The notes under the pieces were generated by a model. The model saw nothing but the letters and a program-made list of their open reading frames with translations, had not been told where the DNA came from and searched no databases. A program made the position numbers and the translations under genes. DNA of 41,715 nt from an uncultured Bacteroidales bacterium (GTDB lineage Bacteria; Bacteroidota; Bacteroidia; Bacteroidales; Bacteroidaceae). Shown here piece by piece: positions 25,941 to 32,633 of the stretch. Within the stretch, counting starts at the first letter, position 1. Every line of letters begins with the position of its first letter. Location of the stretch: positions 1-41,715 of the forward strand of contig CALFTK010000005.1 in NCBI GenBank assembly GCA_937916465.1, read 5' to 3'.

Positions 25941-26564
25941 ATGGCAATGGCGAAAAAGAAACTAATGAATCCTTCGCATGTATTAATATTTGTAGAGGGA
26001 GATACGGATGAGGTGTTCTTCAAAGCCCTCATAGATTATTATGCATCCGTCAGCAGCAATAAGTTGTTGCCCTATGATGTATGTAACCTAAAGGGAGTAA
26101 CAAGATACTCCAGCAAACTATTGGCAAAGTTGAAAAATGAATACTTGCCAACAGCCAAATTGGGTAGTTACAAAATAAAGACAGTCTGTTGTTCGTATGA
26201 TACTGATGTCTTCGAGATTAAACAACCGCAAATAGTAAAATGGGATGCCATAGGCAAAAGCGTTAAGCGTATGGGTATTGATGAATTTATACGTATCGGT
26301 GTCAAGAGTTCCATTGAAGACTGGATTCTTGATGACATGCATGGCATTTGCAACTTCCTTCGATTGAAGCAAGTTCCTTCATCGTTGAAGGGGATAAACG
26401 GGTATCAGAAATTGTTGGATTTGTATAATAAGGCTCGTAAAACCTATAAGAAGGGGTATGAGACCAAGGAACTCATCAATGCACTTGATATGAGTGCCAT
26501 CCGTTATAAACGGCAAGATGTACTAGCGCCACTGGAAGAAGCATTAGGCGTGGTCATGGCATAG
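25941..26564 (+). CDS. TOPRIM-like putative nuclease partner of the ATPase
   Basis: A 207-residue protein. VLIFVEGDTDEVFF (14-27) gives the TOPRIM first strand with Glu19 and following acidic residues. TVCCSYDTDVF (81-91) gives the DxD motif (Asp87, Asp89). SSIEDWILDD (123-132) is the acidic/Trp block seen after TOPRIM cores in defence-associated proteins. Such folds are metal-dependent nucleases or nucleotide-binding toxins, for example AriB of PARIS and the nuclease half of OLD. Length is shorter than AriB (about 300), so the precise family is not certain. It is separated from the ATPase gene by 3 bp and must be co-expressed. The ATG at 25941 is used; 25947 is an alternative. Confidence 0.7.
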   Translation: MAMAKKKLMNPSHVLIFVEGDTDEVFFKALIDYYASVSSNKLLPYDVCNLKGVTRYSSKLLAKLKNEYLPTAKLGSYKIKTVCCSYDTDVFEIKQPQIVKWDAIGKSVKRMGIDEFIRIGVKSSIEDWILDDMHGICNFLRLKQVPSSLKGINGYQKLLDLYNKARKTYKKGYETKELINALDMSAIRYKRQDVLAPLEEALGVVMA

Positions 26565-26590
26565 CAAATCCCCTGTGTATTTCTGCTTTC

Positions 26591-26622
26591 TTATGGGTAA
26601 ACACAACCGAGTTGTCCCATAA
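26591..26622. terminator. Bulged hairpin after the ATPase/TOPRIM module
   Basis: TTATGGG (26591-26597) and ACAAC (26603-26607) pair with GTTGT (26611-26615) and CCCATAA (26616-26622), leaving a TAAAC bulge and a CGA loop, followed by AAAA. It may be a terminator for the plus-strand operon or the remnant of an element end. Confidence 0.4.
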
Positions 26623-26632
26623 AACATAAAGT

Positions 26633-26664
26633 GAGCCCCAGAGTTCGGATAGACTTTGGGGCTC
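26633..26664. terminator. Hairpin terminator between module and fabI
   Basis: GAGCCCCA (26633-26640) pairs with TGGGGCTC (26657-26664), flanked by A/T. It separates the converging TOPRIM and fabI genes. Confidence 0.7.
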
Positions 26665-26697
26665 AAATATTATACGTGTGTAGTGCTACAGTAGCTG

Positions 26698-27504
26698 TTA
26701 TTCTGTAGGTTGTGGGAACGGTAGCAATCCGGTGGTAGAGAAACCGCCGTCGTGATACAGGTTCTGCATAGTTACTTTGCGTGTAAGGTCTGAAAACATT
26801 ACAGCAATGTAGTCTGCACAGTCTTCTGCCAAAGCGTTGCCAAGAGGTGACATGGAGTCTGCATATTTAAGCATATCCTGCATACCTGCAATACCCTGAC
26901 CTGCAGTGGTTGCAGTAGGGGACTGTGATATGGTGTTTACGCGTACACCATATTCTTTACCATATATAGCACCAAAACTGCGGGTTATGGATTGCAGCAG
27001 TGCTTTTGCATCGGCCATATCGTTGTAACCCACAAATGTGCGTTCGGCAGCAATATATGTTAGTGCAAGAATAGAACCACCACGCTTAATGGCATTCTTG
27101 CTATAAAGAACCTTTAGCAGTTTGTGAAATGAAATGGCAGATATATCCAATGTTTTGCCAAAAAAGTCGTAGTTAGTTGCTTCGTATGGTATGTTCTTGC
27201 GAACATTGGGTGACATACCGATAGAGTGAAGTACAAAATCGAACTGTCCGCCAAACTGTTCCATGGCTTTATCTACCAGCATTTCAAGGTCTGCAACACA
27301 AGTAGCATCGGCAGGAATAACTATTGAACCTGTCTCTTCGGCCAGTTTGTTTATAGCACCCAGTCGCAGTGATATGGGAGTGTTGGTAAGAACTATTTCA
27401 GCGCCTTCTTCCACTACCTTTTGGGCAGCTTTCCAAGCAATAGACTGTTCGTTTAATGCTCCAAATATGATGCCCTTTTTCCCTTTAAGTAAATTGTAAC
27501 TCAT
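26698..27504 (-). CDS. fabI: Enoyl-ACP reductase FabI-like (NADH)
   Basis: A 268-residue short-chain dehydrogenase-fold enzyme that reduces trans-2-enoyl-ACP, the last step of each fatty-acid elongation cycle. GIIFGALNEQSIAW (11-24) is the FabI-specific cofactor loop with the Ser-Ile-Ala-Trp motif. Catalytic residues align with E. coli FabI Tyr146/Tyr156/Lys163: Tyr150, Tyr160 and Lys167 in the segment ERTFVGYNDMADAK. SQSPTATTAGQGI matches the substrate-loop region with some changes. It lies 44 bp downstream of the fabZ-like gene on the same strand. It may be the housekeeping enzyme or one dedicated to this cluster. Confidence 0.88.
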   Translation of the reverse strand: MSYNLLKGKKGIIFGALNEQSIAWKAAQKVVEEGAEIVLTNTPISLRLGAINKLAEETGSIVIPADATCVADLEMLVDKAMEQFGGQFDFVLHSIGMSPNVRKNIPYEATNYDFFGKTLDISAISFHKLLKVLYSKNAIKRGGSILALTYIAAERTFVGYNDMADAKALLQSITRSFGAIYGKEYGVRVNTISQSPTATTAGQGIAGMQDMLKYADSMSPLGNALAEDCADYIAVMFSDLTRKVTMQNLYHDGGFSTTGLLPFPQPTE

Positions 27505-27548
27505 ATCCTTTTATAGTTTATATCTTTTACTAATATTTCGTAAAGGTA

Positions 27549-27974
27549 TCAATTATTATTTGGTTTAGGTATAAGAACGAAAGAAAAATTTCCACTGCAA
27601 CATAACTTGTCATTCACTTTCGATGTAGCCTCTACAAAAACCACTTTGCCTTTACGTTGTGTTACTCTGGCTCTTATACAGATTGTATCGCCGGGAACAG
27701 CCGGGTGTTTGAATCGGGCTTTGTCTATGCCGGCATACAGAGGCAGATTCTCTTTCAGCAGGTCTGATATAAGCAGACAGCAGGACTGTGCCATAATTTC
27801 ACAAAGAATGACACCGGGAACGACCGGCATTCCCGGAAAGTGCCCTTGAAGAAAGTGTTCATCGCCTTTAACGGTGTATGTTGCATTAACCCAATCGCCA
27901 TCAATCTCTACGTTATCTACCAGCAACATAGGTTCGCGGTGAGGCAATATGTTCTTTAGCTCTTCTCTATTCAT
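27549..27974 (-). CDS. fabZ: FabZ-like 3-hydroxyacyl-ACP dehydratase
   Basis: A 141-residue single-hotdog dehydratase removing water from 3-hydroxyacyl-ACP. The active-site segment GHFPGMPVVPGVILCEIMAQ carries His45 and Glu59, the FabZ catalytic pair. LPHREPMLLVDNV at the N-terminus is the standard FabZ opening. Its start overlaps the end of fabF by 8 bp, so the two are translated together. This stand-alone copy differs from the LpxC-FabZ fusion typical of Bacteroidetes, which suggests it is a second, cluster-specific dehydratase. Confidence 0.88.
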   Translation of the reverse strand: MNREELKNILPHREPMLLVDNVEIDGDWVNATYTVKGDEHFLQGHFPGMPVVPGVILCEIMAQSCCLLISDLLKENLPLYAGIDKARFKHPAVPGDTICIRARVTQRKGKVVFVEATSKVNDKLCCSGNFSFVLIPKPNNN

Positions 27975-29217
27975 TGCTGTATTTTTTCAGTGTTACACAG
28001 GCATTGTGTCCGCCAAAACCTAATGAACTGGATAGTGCAAAATCTGCCTGAATGTCTCTAGCCTGGTTTGGAATGTAGTCCAAATCACATTCCGGGTCAG
28101 CTTCTGCATAACCTATGGTTGGTGGCAATATGCCGTTTTGCAGTGCCAATGCTGATGCAATAAGTTCTACAGCTCCGGTTGCACCCAGCATGTGTCCGGT
28201 CATGGATTTTGATGAACTTATCATGGCCTTTCTGGCAGTCTGTTCGCCCAATGCCAATTTGAATGCTACGGTTTCACACTTGTCGTTAAGTGGAGTACTT
28301 GTGCCGTGAGCATTGATGTAGAGCATTTTGTCATCGGTATAGCCTGCTTCCTGCAGTGATTGCTTTACGGCTGCAGCTGTGGTTGTGCCGTCAGGACGTG
28401 GGGCAGTGTAGTGGTAAGCATCGCAACTGTTACCATAACCAACCACTTCTGCTATAATGTTTGCTCCGCGTTTTATGGCGTGTTCGTACTCTTCCAGTAC
28501 CATAATACCTGCACCTTCGGCCATGACAAAACCGTTACGACGAGCATCAAAAGGACGACAAGCCTCTTCCGGATTCTCAGTTGTGGATAGTGCTTTGATG
28601 TTGGCAAAACCACCTATTGCCAGTGGGTTTACAGTGGCTTCGGCACCACCTGTTATAATAGCATCGGCATATCCGTGTTTGATTGCTCGGAATGCTTCAC
28701 CTATGGCGTGTGTACTTGTAGAGCAAGCAGAAACTACAGGCAGACAAGGGCCCTGTGCATTGAAACGTATAGCTATATTTCCAGCACAAATATTACCTAT
28801 CATCATGGGGATAAATAGGGGAGATATGCGTTCAGCTCCTTCGGTGTACATAACATGAGTCTGCTTTATAAAGGTGTTCATGCCACCTATACCGGAACCT
28901 ACATATACACCAAAACGTCCGGGCTCTATGTTTTCGCCCGACACTAATCCGCTTTCTGCTACAGCCTGAATGGCAGCGCAGTTTCCATACTGGTTGAAAA
29001 GGTCGCTACGACGGATGCTGGCTGCATCCATGCCAAGTGCTTTGGCATCGAAATCTTTAATTTGTCCTGCTACTTTTATGCTGAGGTTCCATTCATCAAG
29101 TCCGGATAGTCTGTCTATACCGCATACTCCGTTAAATAGGTTATTCTTAAAAGTTTCTACACTATTTCCTATTGGAGTAATGGTACCCATTCCTGTTATA
29201 ACTACTCTTTTATTCAT
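27967..29217 (-). CDS. fabF: 3-oxoacyl-ACP synthase II (FabF-like)
   Basis: A 416-residue condensing enzyme that joins malonyl-ACP to a growing acyl-ACP. The ATG at 29217 is chosen (MNKRVVITGMGTITPIGN, a standard KAS start); the upstream extension to 29280 would overlap the divergent promoter. The triad is present: Cys165 in VVSACSTSTH, His in INAHGTSTPLND and Lys/His in SKSMTGHMLGATG. It heads a minus-strand operon with fabZ-like and fabI. A -7 box on the minus strand (29285-29278) lies 61 bp upstream, overlapping the region controlling the divergent LytTR gene. No acyl carrier protein is encoded nearby. Confidence 0.9.
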   Translation of the reverse strand: MNKRVVITGMGTITPIGNSVETFKNNLFNGVCGIDRLSGLDEWNLSIKVAGQIKDFDAKALGMDAASIRRSDLFNQYGNCAAIQAVAESGLVSGENIEPGRFGVYVGSGIGGMNTFIKQTHVMYTEGAERISPLFIPMMIGNICAGNIAIRFNAQGPCLPVVSACSTSTHAIGEAFRAIKHGYADAIITGGAEATVNPLAIGGFANIKALSTTENPEEACRPFDARRNGFVMAEGAGIMVLEEYEHAIKRGANIIAEVVGYGNSCDAYHYTAPRPDGTTTAAAVKQSLQEAGYTDDKMLYINAHGTSTPLNDKCETVAFKLALGEQTARKAMISSSKSMTGHMLGATGAVELIASALALQNGILPPTIGYAEADPECDLDYIPNQARDIQADFALSSSLGFGGHNACVTLKKYSNE

Positions 29218-29259
29218 AGTCTTTATTCTGTTTAAATCTATTAGTTTCGTTTTTTTTTC

Positions 29260-29285
29260 TAACTTCGCAGCCGAATCCAAAATTA
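29260..29285. promoter_or_regulatory. Back-to-back promoters of fabF and the LytTR gene
   Basis: On the plus strand TAACTTCG at 29260-29267 is a TAnnTTCG-type -7 box for the LytTR gene. On the minus strand TAATTTTG at 29285-29278 is a -7 box for fabF. Only 79 bp separate the two coding regions, so the promoters interleave and one bound regulator could control both. Confidence 0.5.
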
Positions 29286-29296
29286 GTATAAAGTTA

Positions 29297-30145
29297 ATGG
29301 AAATACCAAAGCTTTTTTTTCAAAAACGATTCCTGTTGGAATCTGTCGCTTTTGTTTCGCTCTTCTCTGTGCTGTTTATGGCTATATATCAGCCATTTTC
29401 AGTTACTACTTGGTTCGGTTTTAGTTCGTTATATACATTCGTAATCACTTCGCTTTTTTATGTGGTAGGTGTTTCTACTCTGATTATCAGCAAATTTTTA
29501 TTGCTGAGATACCAGAAAAAAAAGCAAATTGTCACAATAAAAACATTTGCACTCTGGATACTTGGCGAATTCTTTGCAATAGCCGTTGAATATTGGGCTT
29601 TGACTCAAACTTTTGGAATGAGTAGTACTCATACTACTTTTGTCTTAATAGCAAAGATACTGTTTTGTGTAGCATTTATTCTTGCCATTCCTTATACTAT
29701 AATAGGCATTTATGCTGCCTATCGCGCAAAAAAAGAAGAGTTAGAACTATTTAAACTGAATCATAAACGTGAAAATCTTTCTCCTGCCGGCCGTTTGGTA
29801 AAACTAAATGACAGTTTTGGAAAGACTAAGATGTCTGTAGATCAAAGTTCCATATTCTATATAGAATCGCAAGATAATTATGTTCAGGTATATTATGAAC
29901 TTGATGGTAAACTTACCAGTTATCTGTTACGACTCAGTACACATAAAATGGAAGAGTATCTGACAGATACATCTATTGTACGTTGTCATCGTTCATACTT
30001 AGTCAATACTACAAAGATCGTCAAGTTCAAGAAGGAACGAGGACGTGCCAAAATTACACTTGCTGCTCCTTCTAACAAAGAGATTGTGGTAACTCCTTCT
30101 CACTACAGAAACATACTGTCCCATTTGGACAGCAGGTCTCTGTAA
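29297..30145 (+). CDS. Membrane-bound LytTR-domain transcription regulator
   Basis: A 282-residue protein. The ATG at 29297 is chosen because the open frame upstream runs antisense through fabF. Residues about 13-145 contain four hydrophobic segments (LLESVAFVSLFSVLFMAIY, then LYTFVITSLFYVVGVSTLII, FALWILGEFFAIAVEYWAL and a final one near 113-140). A short linker leads to a LytTR DNA-binding domain (about 178-278) with FYIESQDNYVQVYY and VRCHRSYLVN, the hallmarks of the family. There is no receiver or kinase domain, so it is a one-component sensor, possibly of membrane or lipid state. It is divergent from fabF and its end faces the acyl ligase gene 7 bp away. Confidence 0.85.
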   Translation: MEIPKLFFQKRFLLESVAFVSLFSVLFMAIYQPFSVTTWFGFSSLYTFVITSLFYVVGVSTLIISKFLLLRYQKKKQIVTIKTFALWILGEFFAIAVEYWALTQTFGMSSTHTTFVLIAKILFCVAFILAIPYTIIGIYAAYRAKKEELELFKLNHKRENLSPAGRLVKLNDSFGKTKMSVDQSSIFYIESQDNYVQVYYELDGKLTSYLLRLSTHKMEEYLTDTSIVRCHRSYLVNTTKIVKFKKERGRAKITLAAPSNKEIVVTPSHYRNILSHLDSRSL

Positions 30146-30152
30146 GCAAGTT

Positions 30153-31805
30153 TTAAGAGTACATAAATCTCTTGATACTGCCCTTTGGTGTTTTGGCAAA
30201 TGGTTCGAAACGTAGTTCGAAATCTGCTATGGAAGAGTAGGCAGGTATCTCTTTATTCAACTTTTCAATATTGCCGCGCATTACTGCATTCAATGCTGTT
30301 GAATCCATTCCGCTATTGGCAACCTTGTCATTATCTACTACTATTATGGCCACTCTGGCTGCTTCGCGTTGTACTATAAGTGATTCTACTACAAATGGTT
30401 TTGCATTGAGAACAACTTCAATTTCTTCAGGGAATATGTTCTGGCCATTGCTTGAAAGAAGCATATTTTTGCAACGTCCCATCAGGAATAGAGTATCGTC
30501 TTTATCAAGTATGCCCATATCGCCTGTGCGGAACCAACCATCTTCTGTCATAACTTCGGCTGTAACTTCCGGGTTCTTGTAATAGCCTGTGAATACACAA
30601 TCGCCCTTAACCTGGACTTCACCGGGTATATGTTCGGGATCGACTGAATTTATGCGTGCTTCAAGACCTTCCTTTATTACTTCACCGCAAGATTTAAGTT
30701 TGTACATCTCTTTGTGACCAATACATATTACCGGTGCACACTCTGTCATTCCATATCCTGTAACAAAAGGCGCTTTCAGTTTCTTTACAAGAAGTTCTTC
30801 CAGTGCCGATGGAATAGCAGCACCTCCTGTAGCCAGAAGTACGCAATTGTTGCCAAATCCGTCCATAAAGAGTTTCTTTAGTGAATCGCAATATTCGCGG
30901 TTCTCTTCGTAGTTTGCCAACTTTGCTTTGCCCTCTTCACTGTTGATGAATTCTCCAATTGTTCCCTCTATCATTTTGGTGAGTATCAGCGGAACGGATA
31001 GGAAAATAGAGGGGTTAACCTCTTTTAAAGCAGGTTTCAAGTAGGTTGGGATAGGAGGTAGGCCCAATATAGTAAGGTGCATACCTAAACAAAGCGGTTC
31101 TATAACGTCGCAAGTTAATCCAAAGATATGTGCAAATGGCAATACACTCAGATAGTTGCCATCTTCTACAAATGGAAAATGTATAGGCAATAGATATACG
31201 TTTGCGCTGAAATTTCTGATGGTTAACATTACACCCTTTGGATTGCCTGTAGAACCTGATGTGTAGTTTATGCCACATACATCGTCTGCATCCAATTCAG
31301 GATATACTACATCTTCCTGATTGAAACCATTAGGATGCTTTTCGCTGAACATCTGCTGACGTTTTGCATATAGAGAGTCAAAACCGTTGCGGAATGCAAG
31401 CAGTTCTCCTGTCTTAACATCTATTACACCAAGCAGGTTAGGCATGTTCTCTATATCCATGTGTTCAAACAGACGTTTTTCTGTATATAGCAAAAGGCTG
31501 TCTGAATGGTTTACCAGTTTCTGAGTGTCGGTAGGTGTGTATCCGTCGAACAGTTGAACTCCTACATAACCACCGCTTACTATACTCATGAATGTCTTTG
31601 CCCAACCGGCGCAACTTTTGGCATTGATAGAGATTTTATCCCCCTTCTTTAATCCTGCAGCACACCATAGTATATGGTTTGTCTCTATCTCTGCCGCCAG
31701 TTCACCGTATGTTACTCCTTCCTGCTGATAATCTTTAACAGCAGGTTCATTCCAATGCTTCTTGACAGTTTTTTCAAACTTTTTGATAAATGTAATATCG
31801 AACAT
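30153..31805 (-). CDS. AMP-dependent acyl-activating enzyme (acyl-CoA/acyl-ACP synthetase)
   Basis: A 550-residue ANL-superfamily enzyme that adenylates a carboxylic acid, probably a fatty acid, and transfers it to CoA or ACP. The P-loop YTSGSTGNPKG runs from Tyr181, GYGMTE is at 350-355, and WFRTGDMG precedes the C-terminal domain. The A10 end reads KTPKGSIKRFMYS. Aligned by eye, the catalytic Lys position is ambiguous: a Ser falls where KIKR is usual, with Lys541 and Lys545 close by. The gene converges on the LytTR gene. Its promoter box is on the minus strand at 31856-31849. The acid it activates is unknown. Confidence 0.83.
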   Translation of the reverse strand: MFDITFIKKFEKTVKKHWNEPAVKDYQQEGVTYGELAAEIETNHILWCAAGLKKGDKISINAKSCAGWAKTFMSIVSGGYVGVQLFDGYTPTDTQKLVNHSDSLLLYTEKRLFEHMDIENMPNLLGVIDVKTGELLAFRNGFDSLYAKRQQMFSEKHPNGFNQEDVVYPELDADDVCGINYTSGSTGNPKGVMLTIRNFSANVYLLPIHFPFVEDGNYLSVLPFAHIFGLTCDVIEPLCLGMHLTILGLPPIPTYLKPALKEVNPSIFLSVPLILTKMIEGTIGEFINSEEGKAKLANYEENREYCDSLKKLFMDGFGNNCVLLATGGAAIPSALEELLVKKLKAPFVTGYGMTECAPVICIGHKEMYKLKSCGEVIKEGLEARINSVDPEHIPGEVQVKGDCVFTGYYKNPEVTAEVMTEDGWFRTGDMGILDKDDTLFLMGRCKNMLLSSNGQNIFPEEIEVVLNAKPFVVESLIVQREAARVAIIVVDNDKVANSGMDSTALNAVMRGNIEKLNKEIPAYSSIADFELRFEPFAKTPKGSIKRFMYS

Positions 31806-31848
31806 AATCTTACTGTTTTTTTGCCACTCATTTGTTCAAGTGACAATG

Positions 31849-31856
31849 CAAAAGTA
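31849..31856 (-). promoter_or_regulatory. -7 box for the acyl-activating enzyme
   Basis: CAAAAGTA reads TACTTTTG on the minus strand, 43 bp before the ATG at 31805. Confidence 0.6.
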
Positions 31857-31895
31857 TGTGCATTTATCGGCTTAAGAATGTTTGTGGTGTTGGTT

Positions 31896-31958
31896 TGTGG
31901 CTAATTTGACGGTCGCTGTGGCGAATCTGCAAACTGTCTGATTGACCAATTCGCCACA
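31896..31958. repeat. TGTGGCKAAT direct and inverted repeats
   Basis: TGTGGCTAATTTG (31896-31908) and TGTGGCGAATCTG (31917-31929) are direct near-repeats 21 bp apart. ATTCGCCACA (31949-31958) is an exact inverted copy of 31917-31926. They lie upstream of the acyl ligase promoter and could be a regulator-binding cluster or an RNA hairpin. Confidence 0.55.
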
Positions 31959-31960
31959 AA

Positions 31961-31990
31961 AATGCGCCCTGTTACACAACAGAGCGCATT
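31961..31990 (-). terminator. Terminator of the desulfoferrodoxin gene
   Basis: On the minus strand AATGCGC-T-CTGTT pairs with AACAG-G-GCGCATT and is followed by TTTT. It lies 37 bp past the gene's stop. Confidence 0.75.
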
Positions 31991-32026
31991 CATACACAAT
32001 ACTAACCAAAAACTAACTAAAACCAA

Positions 32027-32401
32027 TTATAGTTTTGCTTTCCATAATCCATGTATGTTGCAGTATTCATATACTGCTATCGGTTTGTCATTTCCCAAAC
32101 AGAATAGTGCTTCAGGTTTCTCTTTAGGATAACAGAACATTCCGCCCTTTTCTGTTTCAAGGAATATAAACACAATGTGGTGTTCTGGTAAAGTAGGGTG
32201 TTCAATACTTCCTACAGTTACCTTTAGTTGATTACCGTCCATCATTTTGGCAACAGGGATATGTTTCTCTGTGCTTGCCTCAACAGTATTTGCGGTAAGT
32301 TCTTCCATCCTTTCACCGCAGCAAACAACCGGCACTCTTGAATCTACCATCTTGACAATAATATTGCCACAATGATTACATCTGTAAAATCTAATAGCCA
32401 T
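32027..32401 (-). CDS. dfx: Desulfoferrodoxin (2Fe superoxide reductase)
   Basis: A 124-residue cytoplasmic enzyme reducing superoxide to hydrogen peroxide without making oxygen, typical of anaerobes. The N-terminal desulforedoxin-like domain binds Fe through Cys8, Cys11, Cys27 and Cys28 (CNHC and CC motifs). The C-terminal catalytic Fe site has His47 in EKHIPV, His68 in IEHPT, His74 in PEHHI, and Cys114/His117 in EYCNIHGLW. Lys48, usual in EKHxP-type sites, is replaced by the order E-K-H, with Glu45-Lys46 present as in the family. It is monocistronic, with a promoter TACATTTG on the minus strand (32450-32443). Confidence 0.93.
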   Translation of the reverse strand: MAIRFYRCNHCGNIIVKMVDSRVPVVCCGERMEELTANTVEASTEKHIPVAKMMDGNQLKVTVGSIEHPTLPEHHIVFIFLETEKGGMFCYPKEKPEALFCLGNDKPIAVYEYCNIHGLWKAKL

Positions 32402-32442
32402 ATATATACAATTATAATAGGTGAATAAATATTGTTACGTTG

Positions 32443-32450
32443 CAAATGTA
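32443..32450 (-). promoter_or_regulatory. -7 box for desulfoferrodoxin
   Basis: CAAATGTA reads TACATTTG on the minus strand, an exact TAnnTTTG match 41 bp before the ATG at 32401. Confidence 0.6.
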
Positions 32451-32575
32451 AGTTATAGTGCAATAGGTTGTTCGCATTTAAAATTATTTGTGTTTCATAT
32501 TCATAATGTTATATAATATGAGGTGTAATAATGCAATTTATTGTGAATAGAGTGAAAGATTTACAAATTATTCCT

Positions 32576-32583
32576 TATCTTCG
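32576..32583 (+). promoter_or_regulatory. -7 box (TATCTTCG) for the GH3 gene
   Basis: TATCTTCG is the common Bacteroidetes variant TAnnTTCG. The leader is about 45 nt to the ATG at 32634. Confidence 0.5.
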
Positions 32584-32633
32584 CAAAGTTTTATACGTAA
32601 CACGGAATAATTATTATCATTATACAAACAATT

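Noticed and set aside
29218..29280. N-terminal extension of FabF (21 residues)
   Set aside because: MNKRVVITGMG is the standard start of the family and the extra residues overlap the divergent promoter.
28970..29296. Upstream extension of the LytTR ORF
   Set aside because: It is antisense to fabF and would bury both promoters; the ATG at 29297 gives a normal membrane N-terminus.
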